Source of the DNA: Stereocaulon alpinum
Lineage: Eukaryota > Ascomycota > Lecanoromycetes > Lecanorales > Stereocaulaceae
DNA length: 64,000 nt
Assembly: GCA_018257865.1 (NCBI GenBank)
Contig: JAEUBA010000041.1
Coordinates: 1-64,000, forward strand
Direction: 5' to 3'
Positions 12,879 through 23,535 of the stretch are shown piece by piece. Each line of letters starts with the position of its first letter. Position 1 is the first letter of the stretch. A program made the translations under genes and the position numbers. The notes under the pieces are model-generated. The model searched no databases, had not been told where the DNA came from, and saw only the letters and a list, made by a program, of their open reading frames with translations.

Positions 12879-13083
12879 TATTAGAATAACGTCGCTCCGC
12901 TCCGTAACTAGCGGCTTAGCGCTAACTCCTAGATAAAATACTATAGCTTAGCTAGCTAGATTTAAGATAATCCCTAGTTTACTAAGCCTAATAGACACCC
13001 TGCTAATCAGGTTATCCGGGGCAGGTAATAGGGGATCAAGCTACCTACTAATCAGTAGAACTCAGCAAGAGGGTCTACCGACA
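12879..13083 (+). repeat. 3' LTR of Copia copy 1 (205 nt)
   Basis: Same length as the 5' LTR. The first half is RIP-mutated (TATTAG instead of TGTCGG at the start). The last about 100 nt keep CpA and TpG and end in an intact CTACCGACA. Confidence 0.93.
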
Positions 13084-13088
13084 GCAAG
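13084..13088. repeat. Target-site duplication GCAAG, right side of Copia copy 1
   Basis: These five bases follow the 3' LTR and are identical to 7,683-7,687. Confidence 0.9.
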
Positions 13089-13559
13089 ACTCGGCAGGGC
13101 TCACACCCTGGCTTAGGAACACTGATACATTGGTAATGTGCCCTTTGGAGGGCGCTCTACGCAGCATGCTTGGCACCAATTGGACCTCCTCAGTTAGGTA
13201 CTATTCACCGGATATATGTTAGGTTCACAGTCGATAACCTTGAGCTCGAACCAAGGTGGGAGCTTTGCGCGGTGCCGGTGACTTTGATTGGAAAAGGCTG
13301 GATACTGGCCATGGGGGCAAGCAGGAACGACAGACGCAAATAATGCTCTATTGAACGGTTATGCTCTGGTGGTATTGCATTGTAATGGAAGATGCCTTTG
13401 AAAGTGTTACCTTTACGATTGTTGAGGAGTCACACTTGAGATGTATTCACCATAAAGTCGGAGAACGGTACCCTTATCCTTATCAAAAAGGAGCCAATGC
13501 CCTTGTAAGAATGATAACACAAAGCATACTGCCTAAAAGCTCTTAGCTTGAACTAAGCT

Positions 13560-13816
13560 AATACGCCGTTTTCAAAGAGGATTGTCCGGCAATTTCCCGC
13601 TTATCTTCATTGATCCTGGTTCGAAGTAGGCTCGTTAACTTGAGCAGGCGCCTAGAGAATCCCATGAGCTGGCTCTGGCGGTATTTCAAGTTAATCGTGC
13701 TTTCCGATATGAACATGAGGCCTATCAACGTGATCAGCTGGCACAAGAGCAGACGGCGGATCTGGCCAGGAGGGTTCCTGAATGCAGTCACCATAAGCTG
13801 CAGGATCCATTAGACT
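13560..13816 (+). pseudogene. Gene relic with two RIP-type nonsense codons
   Basis: One plus-strand frame reads GLSGNFPLIFIDPGSK, stop (TAG), AR, stop (TAA), then LEQAPRESHELALAVFQVNR, continues through a Gln/Glu-rich helix (AYQRDQLAQEQTADLARR), and ends at a TGA near 13,816. Replacing TAG and TAA by their CAG and CAA ancestors gives one uninterrupted Gln-rich, probably coiled-coil segment of about 85 residues. I do not recognise the family; a transposon-borne or host protein is equally possible. It lies in otherwise GC-balanced DNA next to the Copia 3' LTR, so spillover of RIP is a plausible cause. Confidence 0.45.
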
Positions 13817-14219
13817 GAAGATCCTGGAAGGGGGTATGATTCGAGGCTGATAAGGTTCGCGGCCCACCTGGGTTGCTGGTCCACATGGCAAATCGGCGAA
13901 GTTAAACGGTAAAGGACCATACTGCGGATGCATTGTCGAGATCTCGGCTGCATCGAAAGATGCGGTAAAGTTATCGTAAGCCTTTCCTACCGTATAACAG
14001 CCGTTATGCGCAGAGTAAGTTTTTACAATGATGTATATGCTCGGAAATACACTAGAAGCATGATTAGCTTAGCTGATTCTGGACGGGATGCCAAGAGGAG
14101 GTTATCACGGAGTAAGTCCCGGGGGTAAAGTGTCCATGTTGGGCAGGGATGTAGTGGCGAAACACGCAGTCTGTGGAGACTTGGGGGGCCAATAAAATAT
14201 GGACACAGACTAAGCATCG

Positions 14220-14636
14220 TTAGAAACATCGGGATTTAGGGAACACTAAAGTAGTACATACCGATGCGTTTCCTGTGCAGGCAATGGGTTGACATGAACG
14301 GAGGGCTTGAGGTGGCATGGTTATGGTCCCGACGTCTGTACGGATTGCGTCCGCCAACCTAGTCTCTAGAAATAAATTTTCGAAACGAGAGCCATCCCGA
14401 GTTTGCAAGATTGCAGAAGCTGTCGGTGTAGGTTGTAAAATCCATCCATCTGATGGTACATTGGCCGTGGAGATGTCAGGCGAAGCCACCGCTGAGGTGG
14501 ATGCTAAGTTTGGTTCAATCTTTGGGAATTCCTCTCTATCGTCGGGATGTAGCTTGTGAGACCGTTTTTCCCACAAGGCACATACGGCGAGTCTTTGTAA
14601 AGAGACAAAACTCAAGAAGGCAAAGAAGAAATGCAT
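14220..14636 (-). CDS. Small secreted cysteine-containing protein candidate (138 aa)
   Basis: This single-exon ORF starts at ATG 14,636 and has a hydrophobic amino terminus (MHFFFAFLSFVSL, then QRLAVCA) that looks like a signal peptide. A dibasic KR follows shortly after the predicted cleavage region. The mature part is Ser/Thr/Ala-rich, then has four Cys in the last 30 residues (RSCQPIAC, ASVC, SRCF). No domain is recognised. Size, signal peptide, terminal cysteines and position in a gene-poor island between two transposons fit the profile of fungal effector-like secreted proteins. Length alone cannot prove that it is coding: the codon pattern is unremarkable and other frames are partly open here. 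Confidence 0.35.
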   Translation of the reverse strand: MHFFFAFLSFVSLQRLAVCALWEKRSHKLHPDDREEFPKIEPNLASTSAVASPDISTANVPSDGWILQPTPTASAILQTRDGSRFENLFLETRLADAIRTDVGTITMPPQALRSCQPIACTGNASVCTTLVFPKSRCF

Positions 14637-16178
14637 GGCTGCCCCAGCGGTATGGGAGACGGGGTGGATGAGAGCGACAACTCAGAAGCTAAAACGAGAA
14701 GACCCCCTGCAGAAGTACAGCTGAAGGAATGATTGAAAGTGAAATAGTGTTAGGAACAGAATTAGCTAGAGAACGAGGTCTCTGACATGCTTTTATATTG
14801 GTAAATAAGATATAGGAGATGAAAGGATGATAACGGAGCTCACACTTGATGAAACGGCAGATAAAGTCAGGCGCTTCGAGCGTGAGCGTTCCAGATGCAG
14901 TTAAAATTACGGAAATTGAGGGCAAACGGTGATTATCTCTGGCTTGAAATCCTACCATACGTGGATGGTGGTAAATAAGGCCATTTCTAAGCTCGCAGAA
15001 CCAAACGTCGACCTTGTACGAAGCAATTATACTCACTCTTTCTATTGAAACACACGTGAATCCTTGTTGACCACAGAGAAGAAATGAGATATGACCGCTG
15101 CGAAATTTGGGCTCAGCAGACCTAGAGATAGTGTTGCGGCATCGAACACGAATACAGTCAACGTTTCCGATAGTGGACAAATGTCCATGTTTACCGCCAA
15201 CCCCTAGAGCTACCATTACGCACCAATTGGCCAAGGGCAGCACGAAAACCAGCGTGTATGTCTAAAGTCACTCACATTGAAAGGGTGCATCCACGGAGAA
15301 ACCTGCAACGAGTAGTGCTTAGATGCTTGCGGCGTGTGCCCGTCTCACATGGAGGATACGTGTTACCCCCGGTACAATTCGAATGGCCCAGCAGACTATT
15401 TGCGATGGCTGCGACTTTGGGAGGGCAGTTCCAAGAACCTCTGACTCTTCGGCTCCGTCTTTTGATTCGAAGGAGACGGGCCCATATCGGATGCGTCGAT
15501 CTGTAGGCAGATATAGGGAAGCACCTGAGATTGCATTTCATGCAGCTTCTAGACGATCTTATTGTTCTATGCTCCTCAATACTTGCAGAGGGAGTGCAGT
15601 TGAAACAAAGGTGCAGTTGAAGCAGAGAAGCTTAAAAGAGGAAGCGGCCAGGTGTGCGAAAAATAGAATGTGAAATGCGAGATGTCATCCCTTAAATGGC
15701 CAAGCACCCCAATTTAGGAGGTTAGATGCTTGGCGCCTCTTACATGCCTCGAAGTCACAGGATTCTGCAGCGCACAACACCTAGCTTGGCTTATCATATA
15801 TTCCCAGGTCCGGACATATCGTTTTCGAGATATTTATGTACACTTTCAACCAGAATTTTTGGAATCCAGTCTTCTCGTCGTCCATATATCTCACGTTCAT
15901 ATCGAGCAATCTCCATGTTATTTGCCAAGAAATAAGGTATCACCATGGCCATTCATGGGACAACCGCAGCCAATGGGATATGTCCCTATTTTTAAATCGA
16001 CGCACAGAATATATAGTCTCGAACATGTACATGTAGTCGTGCCTCGCGATCACTGTCGGGTCTCATTGTGAAATGGGTGCCTGAAACAGAACCCCAATCT
16101 TGCAAAAGAGGCGCAGCGCTTACGTGCAGCCATGCGGCACAACAATAAAGAATGCACGTAGCAAATGAGATAGTTGTG

Positions 16179-16386
16179 TGTCGGTAGAACCTATTGCTGC
16201 TAGGTTATACCGATTAGTAAGGTTGCTTGATCCCCTATTACCTGCCCTAGATAACCTGATTCGCAGGGTGTCTATTAGGCTTAGTAAACTTAGGATTAAT
16301 TAAATCTAGCTAGCTAAGCTATGGTATTTTATCTAAGAGTTAGCACTAAGCTGCTAGTTACGGAGCGGAGCGACGTTATTCCAATA
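16179..16386 (-). repeat. LTR of Copia copy 2, left (3' LTR of the minus-strand element)
   Basis: This is the reverse complement of the LTR family. It starts TGTCGGTAGAACC and ends at CGTTATTCCAATA. The outer about 90 nt are little mutated, while the inner part is RIP-changed. Confidence 0.9.
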
Positions 16387-19300
16387 CTAGCAAAAGTTTT
16401 AGAAAGTTAAAAAAACAGTACTAATTAACGCTAAATCTAGTAATTAGCTAGTATAGAAATAGGCCTATAAGGCTAAGTAACGCTAATTAGGTTATAGCTT
16501 CTCTTTCTACCTAAGCGTTAGTCTTCAGCTTAATAGTATTACTATCTACTAATTACTTTAATACTTAGTAGTAGTACTCCTTAGTTATAGCGTCTACTAG
16601 GTTATAATTACTATTAATCTACTATACCTTATTAATCTCCCTTCTCTTATAGGACTACCGTAATCCTATTATATTAATTATTAGGCGTTTCTTAGCGGTA
16701 GTACTAAGGCGTATAATATAGTCGTATAAGGAGTAGGAGTCGGTATATAGAATTAGCGGTATCTTTAACTAAGTAATACCCTTAATAGTAGATTATAGGG
16801 TAGTAGTAATATTAAACCTTACTACTATTATATATAGCTCTAAAGCTAGTATCGATTTTATAACTCTTTTATATTTAGTATTATTCTAGTAGATAATATT
16901 ACCGCTAATATTAATAGTCGATTTATCTAGTTATTACTTATTAGTAAGGATAATAATATACCTAATCTAAGAGCTAAGGTCGGCGTTATTAGCGAAGGCT
17001 ATATTAATAAAGACTAGTAGTTTTAACTTCTCTAGAGTAAGCTTAATAAATTATAGCCCTTAGCGGTAGTTCTCCTTTTACTAATTTAGCTATTTATTTA
17101 ACTAATTAGCGTCTTCTTTCGCTAGCTAAGTAATTTAGGCTACCCTAGATAATATAAAAGCTATCTCTAGTTAATATATAGAGGCTATATAGGCACCGTA
17201 GGCTCTTTCCTTAATATATTACGATTTAATATTGCTAGCGGTAGCGGTATTAATCGTATTAATTTTATTATATTACTATTACTACGAGAGTTTTAGGATA
17301 TCGCTATTACTAGAGATAGTAGTATCGCCGTTAATAGAGATAGTAGTACCGTTAAATTAGAGGTCTTTTTTATTATCCAGCTTTTTAATTAGCTTTACTA
17401 GGAAGTCTATATCTAAGCGTACTTACTCTTCTAGCTCTAAGTATTCGGTTACTCCGTAAAATAGTAAGTTATTAGTCTAGAGGCTAATAATTACCTATTT
17501 AGAGAATATTAAGCAGGGATCGAATAAGGAGATAGTAAGGCCTAGCCTCTTAGTATAGTAGGTATAGTAGGTCTTAAACTAATACGTCCCTACCTCTAGG
17601 ACGCTATATAGTAGGCGGACTACTTTTAGTATATTATCTCCTAGATTAGTACCCTACGGTAGTTTTATATAAACGGCGTAGCTTAGTACTAACGTCGACT
17701 ATATATAAACTTACGAGATATCGCGTACGTAGAGGTTGCGTAGTAGAATTATAGTAAGGTAGATAATAAGGTATTAGCTAGCGCGTTAAATTATTAGCGA
17801 CTATATTAGTACCTTCTTCTTACCTTTATTATTATAAGCTTAGACGACTAGTCTAAACTTTTCGAATAGTATAGCGCTATCCTACTTAATATTATTAACG
17901 AATCGGTAGCCTAAGATACGGGTATATAGTAGTATATCTTACTTACTAGTAATCTTAAAGACTCCCTTAGTAATAAGGCCGTTAATTTCCTTTCGGCGAG
18001 AGTTAATAAATAGGCTATTTAGCGATTAAATAGCGCCTTCTAACTATAGCTTTATTAATAGCTTAATATCTAATTATTCCTTCTTAGTAAGGTAAGTATA
18101 GTAGGTAGGTAGGTATCGCTATCGCTACGGATTCTAATATATAGTAGTAGCTTCTTCGGTCGGTAGGTCTACTTTAGTTATAGTAGGCTAACTAAGGGGT
18201 GCTTAATCCTTAAGTAAGTAAGGCTTAACTAAGGTAATTCGAAAAGTTATAGAACTACTACTAAATTTAACTATATAGGCTTATCTATCTATAGCGAGTA
18301 GTTAGTAGGGTCCTTTCTATCCCTTACCTTTTCGCTAGACTAGGATATTACTACTAATAGGAGTATCTAAGATAACGTCGTTTTATAGACCGTTACGGTA
18401 ACGTAAGGTCTTAGTAACGTCTCTTTTTACTAATAATTCTAACGCTTCTTTTATTACACGTTTAATAGCCTTACCTCGTTCTATAATTAATAGGTATATA
18501 GGGTCTAGTTTAGTAAGCTTTAGAAATATATTAAATAGAAGTAGTATAGGTATTAGCCTATTAGGTCCGGCTGTATTATTAATTACCTTAATAGTAATTT
18601 ATAGGACGAATTACTTACCTAGCAGTAGTAGGTCTTCTTAGATAATATTATAAGCACGCCTAAGAGGTATATAGTAGCGTTTAACTAGCCCGACTAAGTA
18701 GTATACTTTAATAGGGACGTATTTAACTTTAATCGCTATTCCTTTTACCTTAGAGGTGAATTTAACGCTAGTGAATTACTTACTAACGTCGTAGACTAGT
18801 ATATCCGGTAGTCTAATATAGGTATTAATCTAATAGGCTCGTAGGGTATCCTATACTATTTCTGCTAAAATATCTTTTAGAAAGCGGGCGGTTTAGAAGC
18901 GCGTAGCCTCGTTAACTATATATAGGACTAAGGCCGTAGGGCTATCTAAGTATATAATATTAATTATTACTAAGTAATTAAATTATAGGTCGTTTTTAAT
19001 AGTAAATTTAAACCTTCCTAGCGATCTTCTATATTTCTAGTAAGTTAAGTAGAACTTACTAAGTCGATTAACAGCGTCCTAGTCGAAACGGTAGCTAGAG
19101 CGCTTTAGTAAGCGTACTAAGCGTATTATTAATAGATAGCTAAAGCAGCGGTATAGGCGTTAGAGATCCTACTCTATTAATTAGCTACTTATAACACCGT
19201 TATTAGTATAGGTGTTAATATAGGCGTTTAATAGCGACGATCCCTATATAAGGAATAGGTAACCGTATAGCCTTATAATAGGGACTTACCTATTACTGCT

Positions 19301-21332
19301 AACTAAGTAATTAGTAAGGTTATTAAAATAAAAACCTACCTAGTTAAGGTCTCGTAGGCAGAGAAGGAATAGTATATTAGCGTTAATAATATAGAATTCG
19401 ATAATACTAATTAGTAAATCGACGGTAACGGTACCTTTTAATAAGGCGTTGCTAATACCGAATTTAAATCTAGCGCTACTAGCCTTATCGGTATTAATAT
19501 TAACGTCTTACTTACGCCGCAGTACTAGATATTAATTATAGCCTACTAACGAATTATAGGTAGCGCCTATATCGATTATAAGGCTATAAAAGTAGTTATC
19601 GCCGTATCTTTTACGGGGCGGTAGGTTACTTCTCCCTAGATATTAATATTAATATTATCCTAGATAGATAGTGCCTTTATAACGGTATATAAAGTCGCCT
19701 AATTAGCTAGCTTTTAGTATACAGCCTTGCCGTTAATTATACCTATTAATATTAGAAATACCTTACCGTTACCTTAATTAGGTAGATTACTAGGTTGATT
19801 ATTAGTAGTATCTTTAGTAGTACTACCTTCGCTATCGCCTTCCTTTTCGCCTTCGGCGTCGGTAATATATTACTTAATACTGCGTTAACGTTCTTCCTTA
19901 GGGTAATTAGTTAACTAATATCCTTCCTTCTTATAGATAAAGTAGCGCTTTTTATCGCAGCTAGAATTATTAGAGTCGTACTTTAGCTTAGGATATCTAG
20001 ATTAGCTACGATTACTAGATTTATAGTTATAGTAGCGGCGATCTATATATATTATTTCGCTTAGCGATAGAAGGCTACGACGGTCTTATAAGGCTATAGA
20101 TAAACGGAGGTCTTAGATAAGATTTTATATAGTATCTAGTAGCCTTTAGCAGACGATCTCGTAAGTAGGTATAGACTTATAAGTAGTAATTATCTTCTAA
20201 TAGATAAAGCTATCCCTATAAAGATTCTCGTCTAAACTATATTATAGCTCTCTTAGTCTAAATATTATAGTATCTAAGTACTCCGTTAGGGTCTTATCTT
20301 TATTATAGTTAATAAATAGTTATAAGGATATACTATTCTATTTATTAAGGCGGGCGATTTAGTATTCTCTTCCTTTAAAGTTTCCCTTAAAAGTAACTCT
20401 TAGGGAGTCTAGATTTATTAATAAGAAGGAAGATTAATTACTAAAATAGAAATTAAGTATATTACCGCTTAGTATATATTAAAACGCTACGTAGAGCTTA
20501 GTCGACGGTATCCCTACGTTAGAGGCGGTAGTTAAGAATATATTTAGCTTATAGTCGAAGGCGTTACTTCTTCTATTATATTTTATCTCTTCTATATAGA
20601 GCTTAGTTAATACGGTAAGTTCTTAGAAAAGGCCTTACTCCTAGTAATTAGTAATAGTATTATAGATCTTAAAACTATTAATTAGGGCGGTTTAAAAGGG
20701 TATCTAGAAGCGTTACTATTATATTAGTTTAAGTAGCGTATTAGTCCTAGTTAGTATTTTAATTTTAGCTGAGGTTAAGGTAGGCGTATTAAAATTATTA
20801 CCTAGGGTAGGCGTACTAAGCGTATTAGAGTTATTAGTAGAGTTAGAGTTAAACTTCTTCTTTACTAACTTTAGTATATCTATAGGCTATTTAGGCTAGG
20901 GTTAGTCTACTAGCCTTACTAAGTACTTATAGACGTAGGTCTTATCCTTAGGTATATAGATATTACGGTTAAAGAGTAGGTTCCTAAGGTCTTATAGTAA
21001 CCCTTTCTCTACCTTCTTAAATAAGGCTTCGTCCTAATTGCTAAAGTCTTAGAGGAAGTTTATCTATAGGTTATATCCTTCTTCTTTATAGTTTTAGTAA
21101 TAGCTTATTATCTACTTAACGAATATTCCTAAGGCGGTAGCTAACGACTTTATAGGGTCTTTAAGGATAATTCTAAATAGTATAATTATCCCTTCGTCTT
21201 CCTCCTCTATAGCTAGTAGCGTTATTATAAGGTTAGGTATTATAGCGGAGGCTTAGTATTATAGGTAAGATTTAGTATTAAAGTTAAAATTTTTATTCGT
21301 ACCTTACTAATCTAAGGTTAATAACTAATTAG

Positions 21333-21533
21333 TATTAGTATACCCTCTTACTAGGTAGTACTAATTAGTAGGCTTAATCCCCTATTACCTACCCTAAATA
21401 ACCTAATTCGTAGGGTATCTATTAGGCTTAGTAAACTTAGGATTGATTGAATCTAGCTAGCTAAGCTATGGTGTTTTATCTAGGAGTTGGCGCCAAGCCG
21501 CTAGTTACGGAGCGGAGCGACGTTATTCCGACA
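21333..21533 (-). repeat. LTR of Copia copy 2, right (5' LTR of the minus-strand element)
   Basis: The inner start TATTAGTA is a RIP-changed TGTCGGTA. The outer end GACGTTATTCCGACA is intact and matches the start of the copy 1 5' LTR in reverse complement. Confidence 0.9.
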
Positions 21534-23535
21534 GGTTGAATTAATACCGAGTCGAGCAAACGCTGTGAGGTCCGTTACTGAGACTGTCGGCTAAGTCCTT
21601 ACCAGCACGCCGTCTAGACTGATGCGGACTTCTATATCTACCTCACTCTTTAATAGAGTCGGGAAGTGTTGTGCCACCGCCCTTGTATATCCTGAAGAAT
21701 TGCAGGAGCAAACTTCAGGATCTCTTCTAGAGCTCTATCGAACGGGGATTTTGCACATGAGCATGCTATACCAATCACGTTGTAAGTACGTTCTGTATCG
21801 TTTGGGATGATTAGCTTGTTCGATCTCATACCTATGTACTTCATTGCAATTTTCACTAAATGTTTCATGTAACAATTCCGCTCAATCTCTAGCAATGCAA
21901 AGTTATAGCGATGACTCTTCGAAAGGCAGTTGAGCGGACTCTAGATAAGACTTGATCCCATGCTCTAGTAGATTCCATATAATTAAGATATCTACCTAAC
22001 ATTCAAGATTGTCTCCTGCTATAGCCGCCGCAGATGCTACAAGTCTCCGCTCGGTCATGATGAAGCATTTTTCATGATACCCTAAGTTAAAAGAGCACAA
22101 ATTTAGCCGAAAATTTTAATTATACTCCTACCTTACGCGTCTCGATTCTGTTTTTGCATCTCACCTCATCCGGAGTTTCCCAGTTCTTTCAATTCCTTGC
22201 GCGTGTACTCGCTGTTCTCATACTTCCCTACTACCTTCGCCTCTGAGATTATGTTCCCATCGCGTGCAAACACTCCCAACCTTGATAGAGTATACTAGGT
22301 TGTTACCTCATCATCAAGCTTGCTGCCCAACACATATCGGCTAGCTACCCTAACGCTCGAAGGAGAGCAATCTGCCTGTTCGTGAAGTCCCTGCTCCTTT
22401 TCGTCGCCTGAAGGCTGCAACCCAGTAGACACCATCTAGCAGAAAGTGACATCGACGGCCTATTAACGTTCCAGAGGCTCTGAGTGTCGTAGGACGGATG
22501 GCATTATACGCCTGAATGCATGCCTTTCTCTAGGCGCGAGATGGCAAACGCTCCACGCCTAGCTAGCCCAGCCAAGTCATGCGCTTGATCGAAAGAGTCT
22601 TGAAGTCCGTGGGAGCAACCACCTTCATTCGAAGCCACGCTACAAAGTGGACATTGAGTGAATGATTGACCCTCGTGAGAACTGACACTTCTTGATAAGT
22701 AAGTGAACGAGATCAACGAACAATTACCAGGGACAACGCGATGACCCTTGACATAACGGTCACACTGAGGAACAAGGGGGGGCAGCGGTTTTAGGCTAAT
22801 AAGCAAGACTGAGGTCCCCCTTCAAGAGCGACGTTGAGATGGTTGTCTACTCGAGGAAGTGCAACCGAAATGGCCGAAAGAATGGTGTGGAGAGAGCACA
22901 GGGAAGTACAAGGGAATGACATAATCAGGGGCTTATTTATCTCGGCTTCGGCTATGCACGGTAGTGTCCGAGGCGCAGCACATTTTGGCCTAAAGGAGCT
23001 GCCAAGGGCTTACTTAGTTTTCTTCTGGGTTAGCTTCCAGCCTTGCCTATGCACTCTTTGTGCGGTTCTAGGCCAGCCCATCAAAGCGCCAGAGACGAAC
23101 GCAGGAATTCTCACGAGCCACGTTCTTGATTACTCTACCTGATTCGTCGTTATCTGTGCTATGAATGTGGGCTTTCTCGCCATAAACGGAAGCCCAGCTC
23201 GTGTCCCCATGGCGGACATTTCAGCCACTACCCTGAGCAGAGTGACTCACGGCTCGCGGCGGAGGAATATGCTGTCTCACCGCTTTGGTCCACATGATTA
23301 TTTTTGTTGCCTTACGCTTCGCTACATATTGAAAAAAAATTCCCGAATCATTCATGCCCTGTCCGTAATGCATTTCATCGAACTCACTCCACACCTAATG
23401 CTGTCTGTACTGATAAAGAAACCACAGCAATAGCAATTGATAGGATCTTCGAAACAAGTTATAGTAACGGTGCCCCTTTGACCTCACTCTACTATCATCC
23501 CATACCTCTTCAGGCATTCTGGCATTGAAAAGCCA
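21534..23535. other. Gene-poor stretch next to Copia copy 2
   Basis: Composition is normal and not RIP-saturated. Besides the broken minus-strand frame at 22,166-22,435, a minus-strand open frame at 22,504-22,806 has no ATG and encodes a CPLC motif; it could be an upstream exon of the same relic (a possible intron is 22,436-22,509). Plus-strand frames at 22,834-23,142 and 23,161-23,433 show no recognisable domain. Confidence 0.5.
22166..22435 (-). pseudogene. Small unknown protein relic with one internal TAG
   Basis: From ATG 22,435 the minus strand reads MVSTGLQPSGDEKEQGLHEQ, continues through SRYVLGSKLDDEVTT, meets a TAG at 22,295-22,297, and goes on in the same frame with YTLSRLGVFARDGNIISEAK and KYENSEYTRKELKELGNSG to a TGA at 22,166. 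The polar, regular sequence on both sides of the stop looks coding. TAG is one transition from CAG, as expected from RIP spillover beside the Copia element. A splice acceptor (TTTCTGCTAG) sits directly before the ATG, so an upstream exon at 22,510-22,806 is possible. The family is unknown to me. Confidence 0.45.

Larger units (their letters stand above)
7688..13083 (+). mobile_element. Ty1/Copia LTR retrotransposon, near full length, RIP-inactivated (copy 1)
   Basis: Two 205-nt LTRs (7,688-7,892 and 12,879-13,083) begin TGTCGG and end CCGACA. They are flanked by a perfect 5-bp target duplication GCAAG (7,683-7,687 and 13,084-13,088). The plus-strand interior, read through RIP stops, gives gag (about 8,000-9,400) with a zinc knuckle near 9,300 whose Cys and His are now Tyr (KRYFVYKKEGY, then TNYPKEE). 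It continues with protease (about 9,640-9,900), integrase (about 10,100-11,000), reverse transcriptase (about 11,190-11,990) and RNase H (about 12,040-12,780). The gag-PR-IN-RT-RH order identifies Copia. All coding frames are broken by TAG/TAA. Confidence 0.92.
13089..16178. other. 3.1 kb GC-balanced island between inverted Copia elements
   Basis: Base composition changes abruptly at both LTR edges: CpA and TpG are normal inside. Apart from the relic at 13,560-13,816 and the secreted-protein candidate at 14,220-14,636, I see no convincing gene. A minus-strand open frame at 14,689-15,243 (about 180 codons, no ATG at its 5' end) and several 60-110-codon frames at 15,258-16,071 show no recognisable domain and were not called as genes. 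Confidence 0.6.
16179..21533 (-). mobile_element. Ty1/Copia LTR retrotransposon, near full length, RIP-inactivated (copy 2, inverted)
   Basis: This is the same family as the element at 7,688-13,083, in opposite orientation. Its LTRs lie at 16,179-16,386 and 21,333-21,533, with outer ends TGTCGGTAG and CCGACA. On the minus strand the gag zinc knuckle relic (KRYFIYKKEGY, then TNYPKEE) is near 19,940. The reverse transcriptase region is at about 17,280-18,080 (TNLGDNILKVVRLLYSVLEV near 17,630). RNase H lies towards 16,450. Every frame is full of TAG/TAA from CAG/CAA. The flanks TTGTG (left) and GGTTG (right) do not form a perfect target duplication, unlike copy 1. Confidence 0.9.

Noticed and set aside
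14689..15243. 184-codon minus-strand open frame in the Copia-flanked island
   Set aside because: It has no ATG at its 5' end, no domain, and a composition no more coding-like than other frames nearby.
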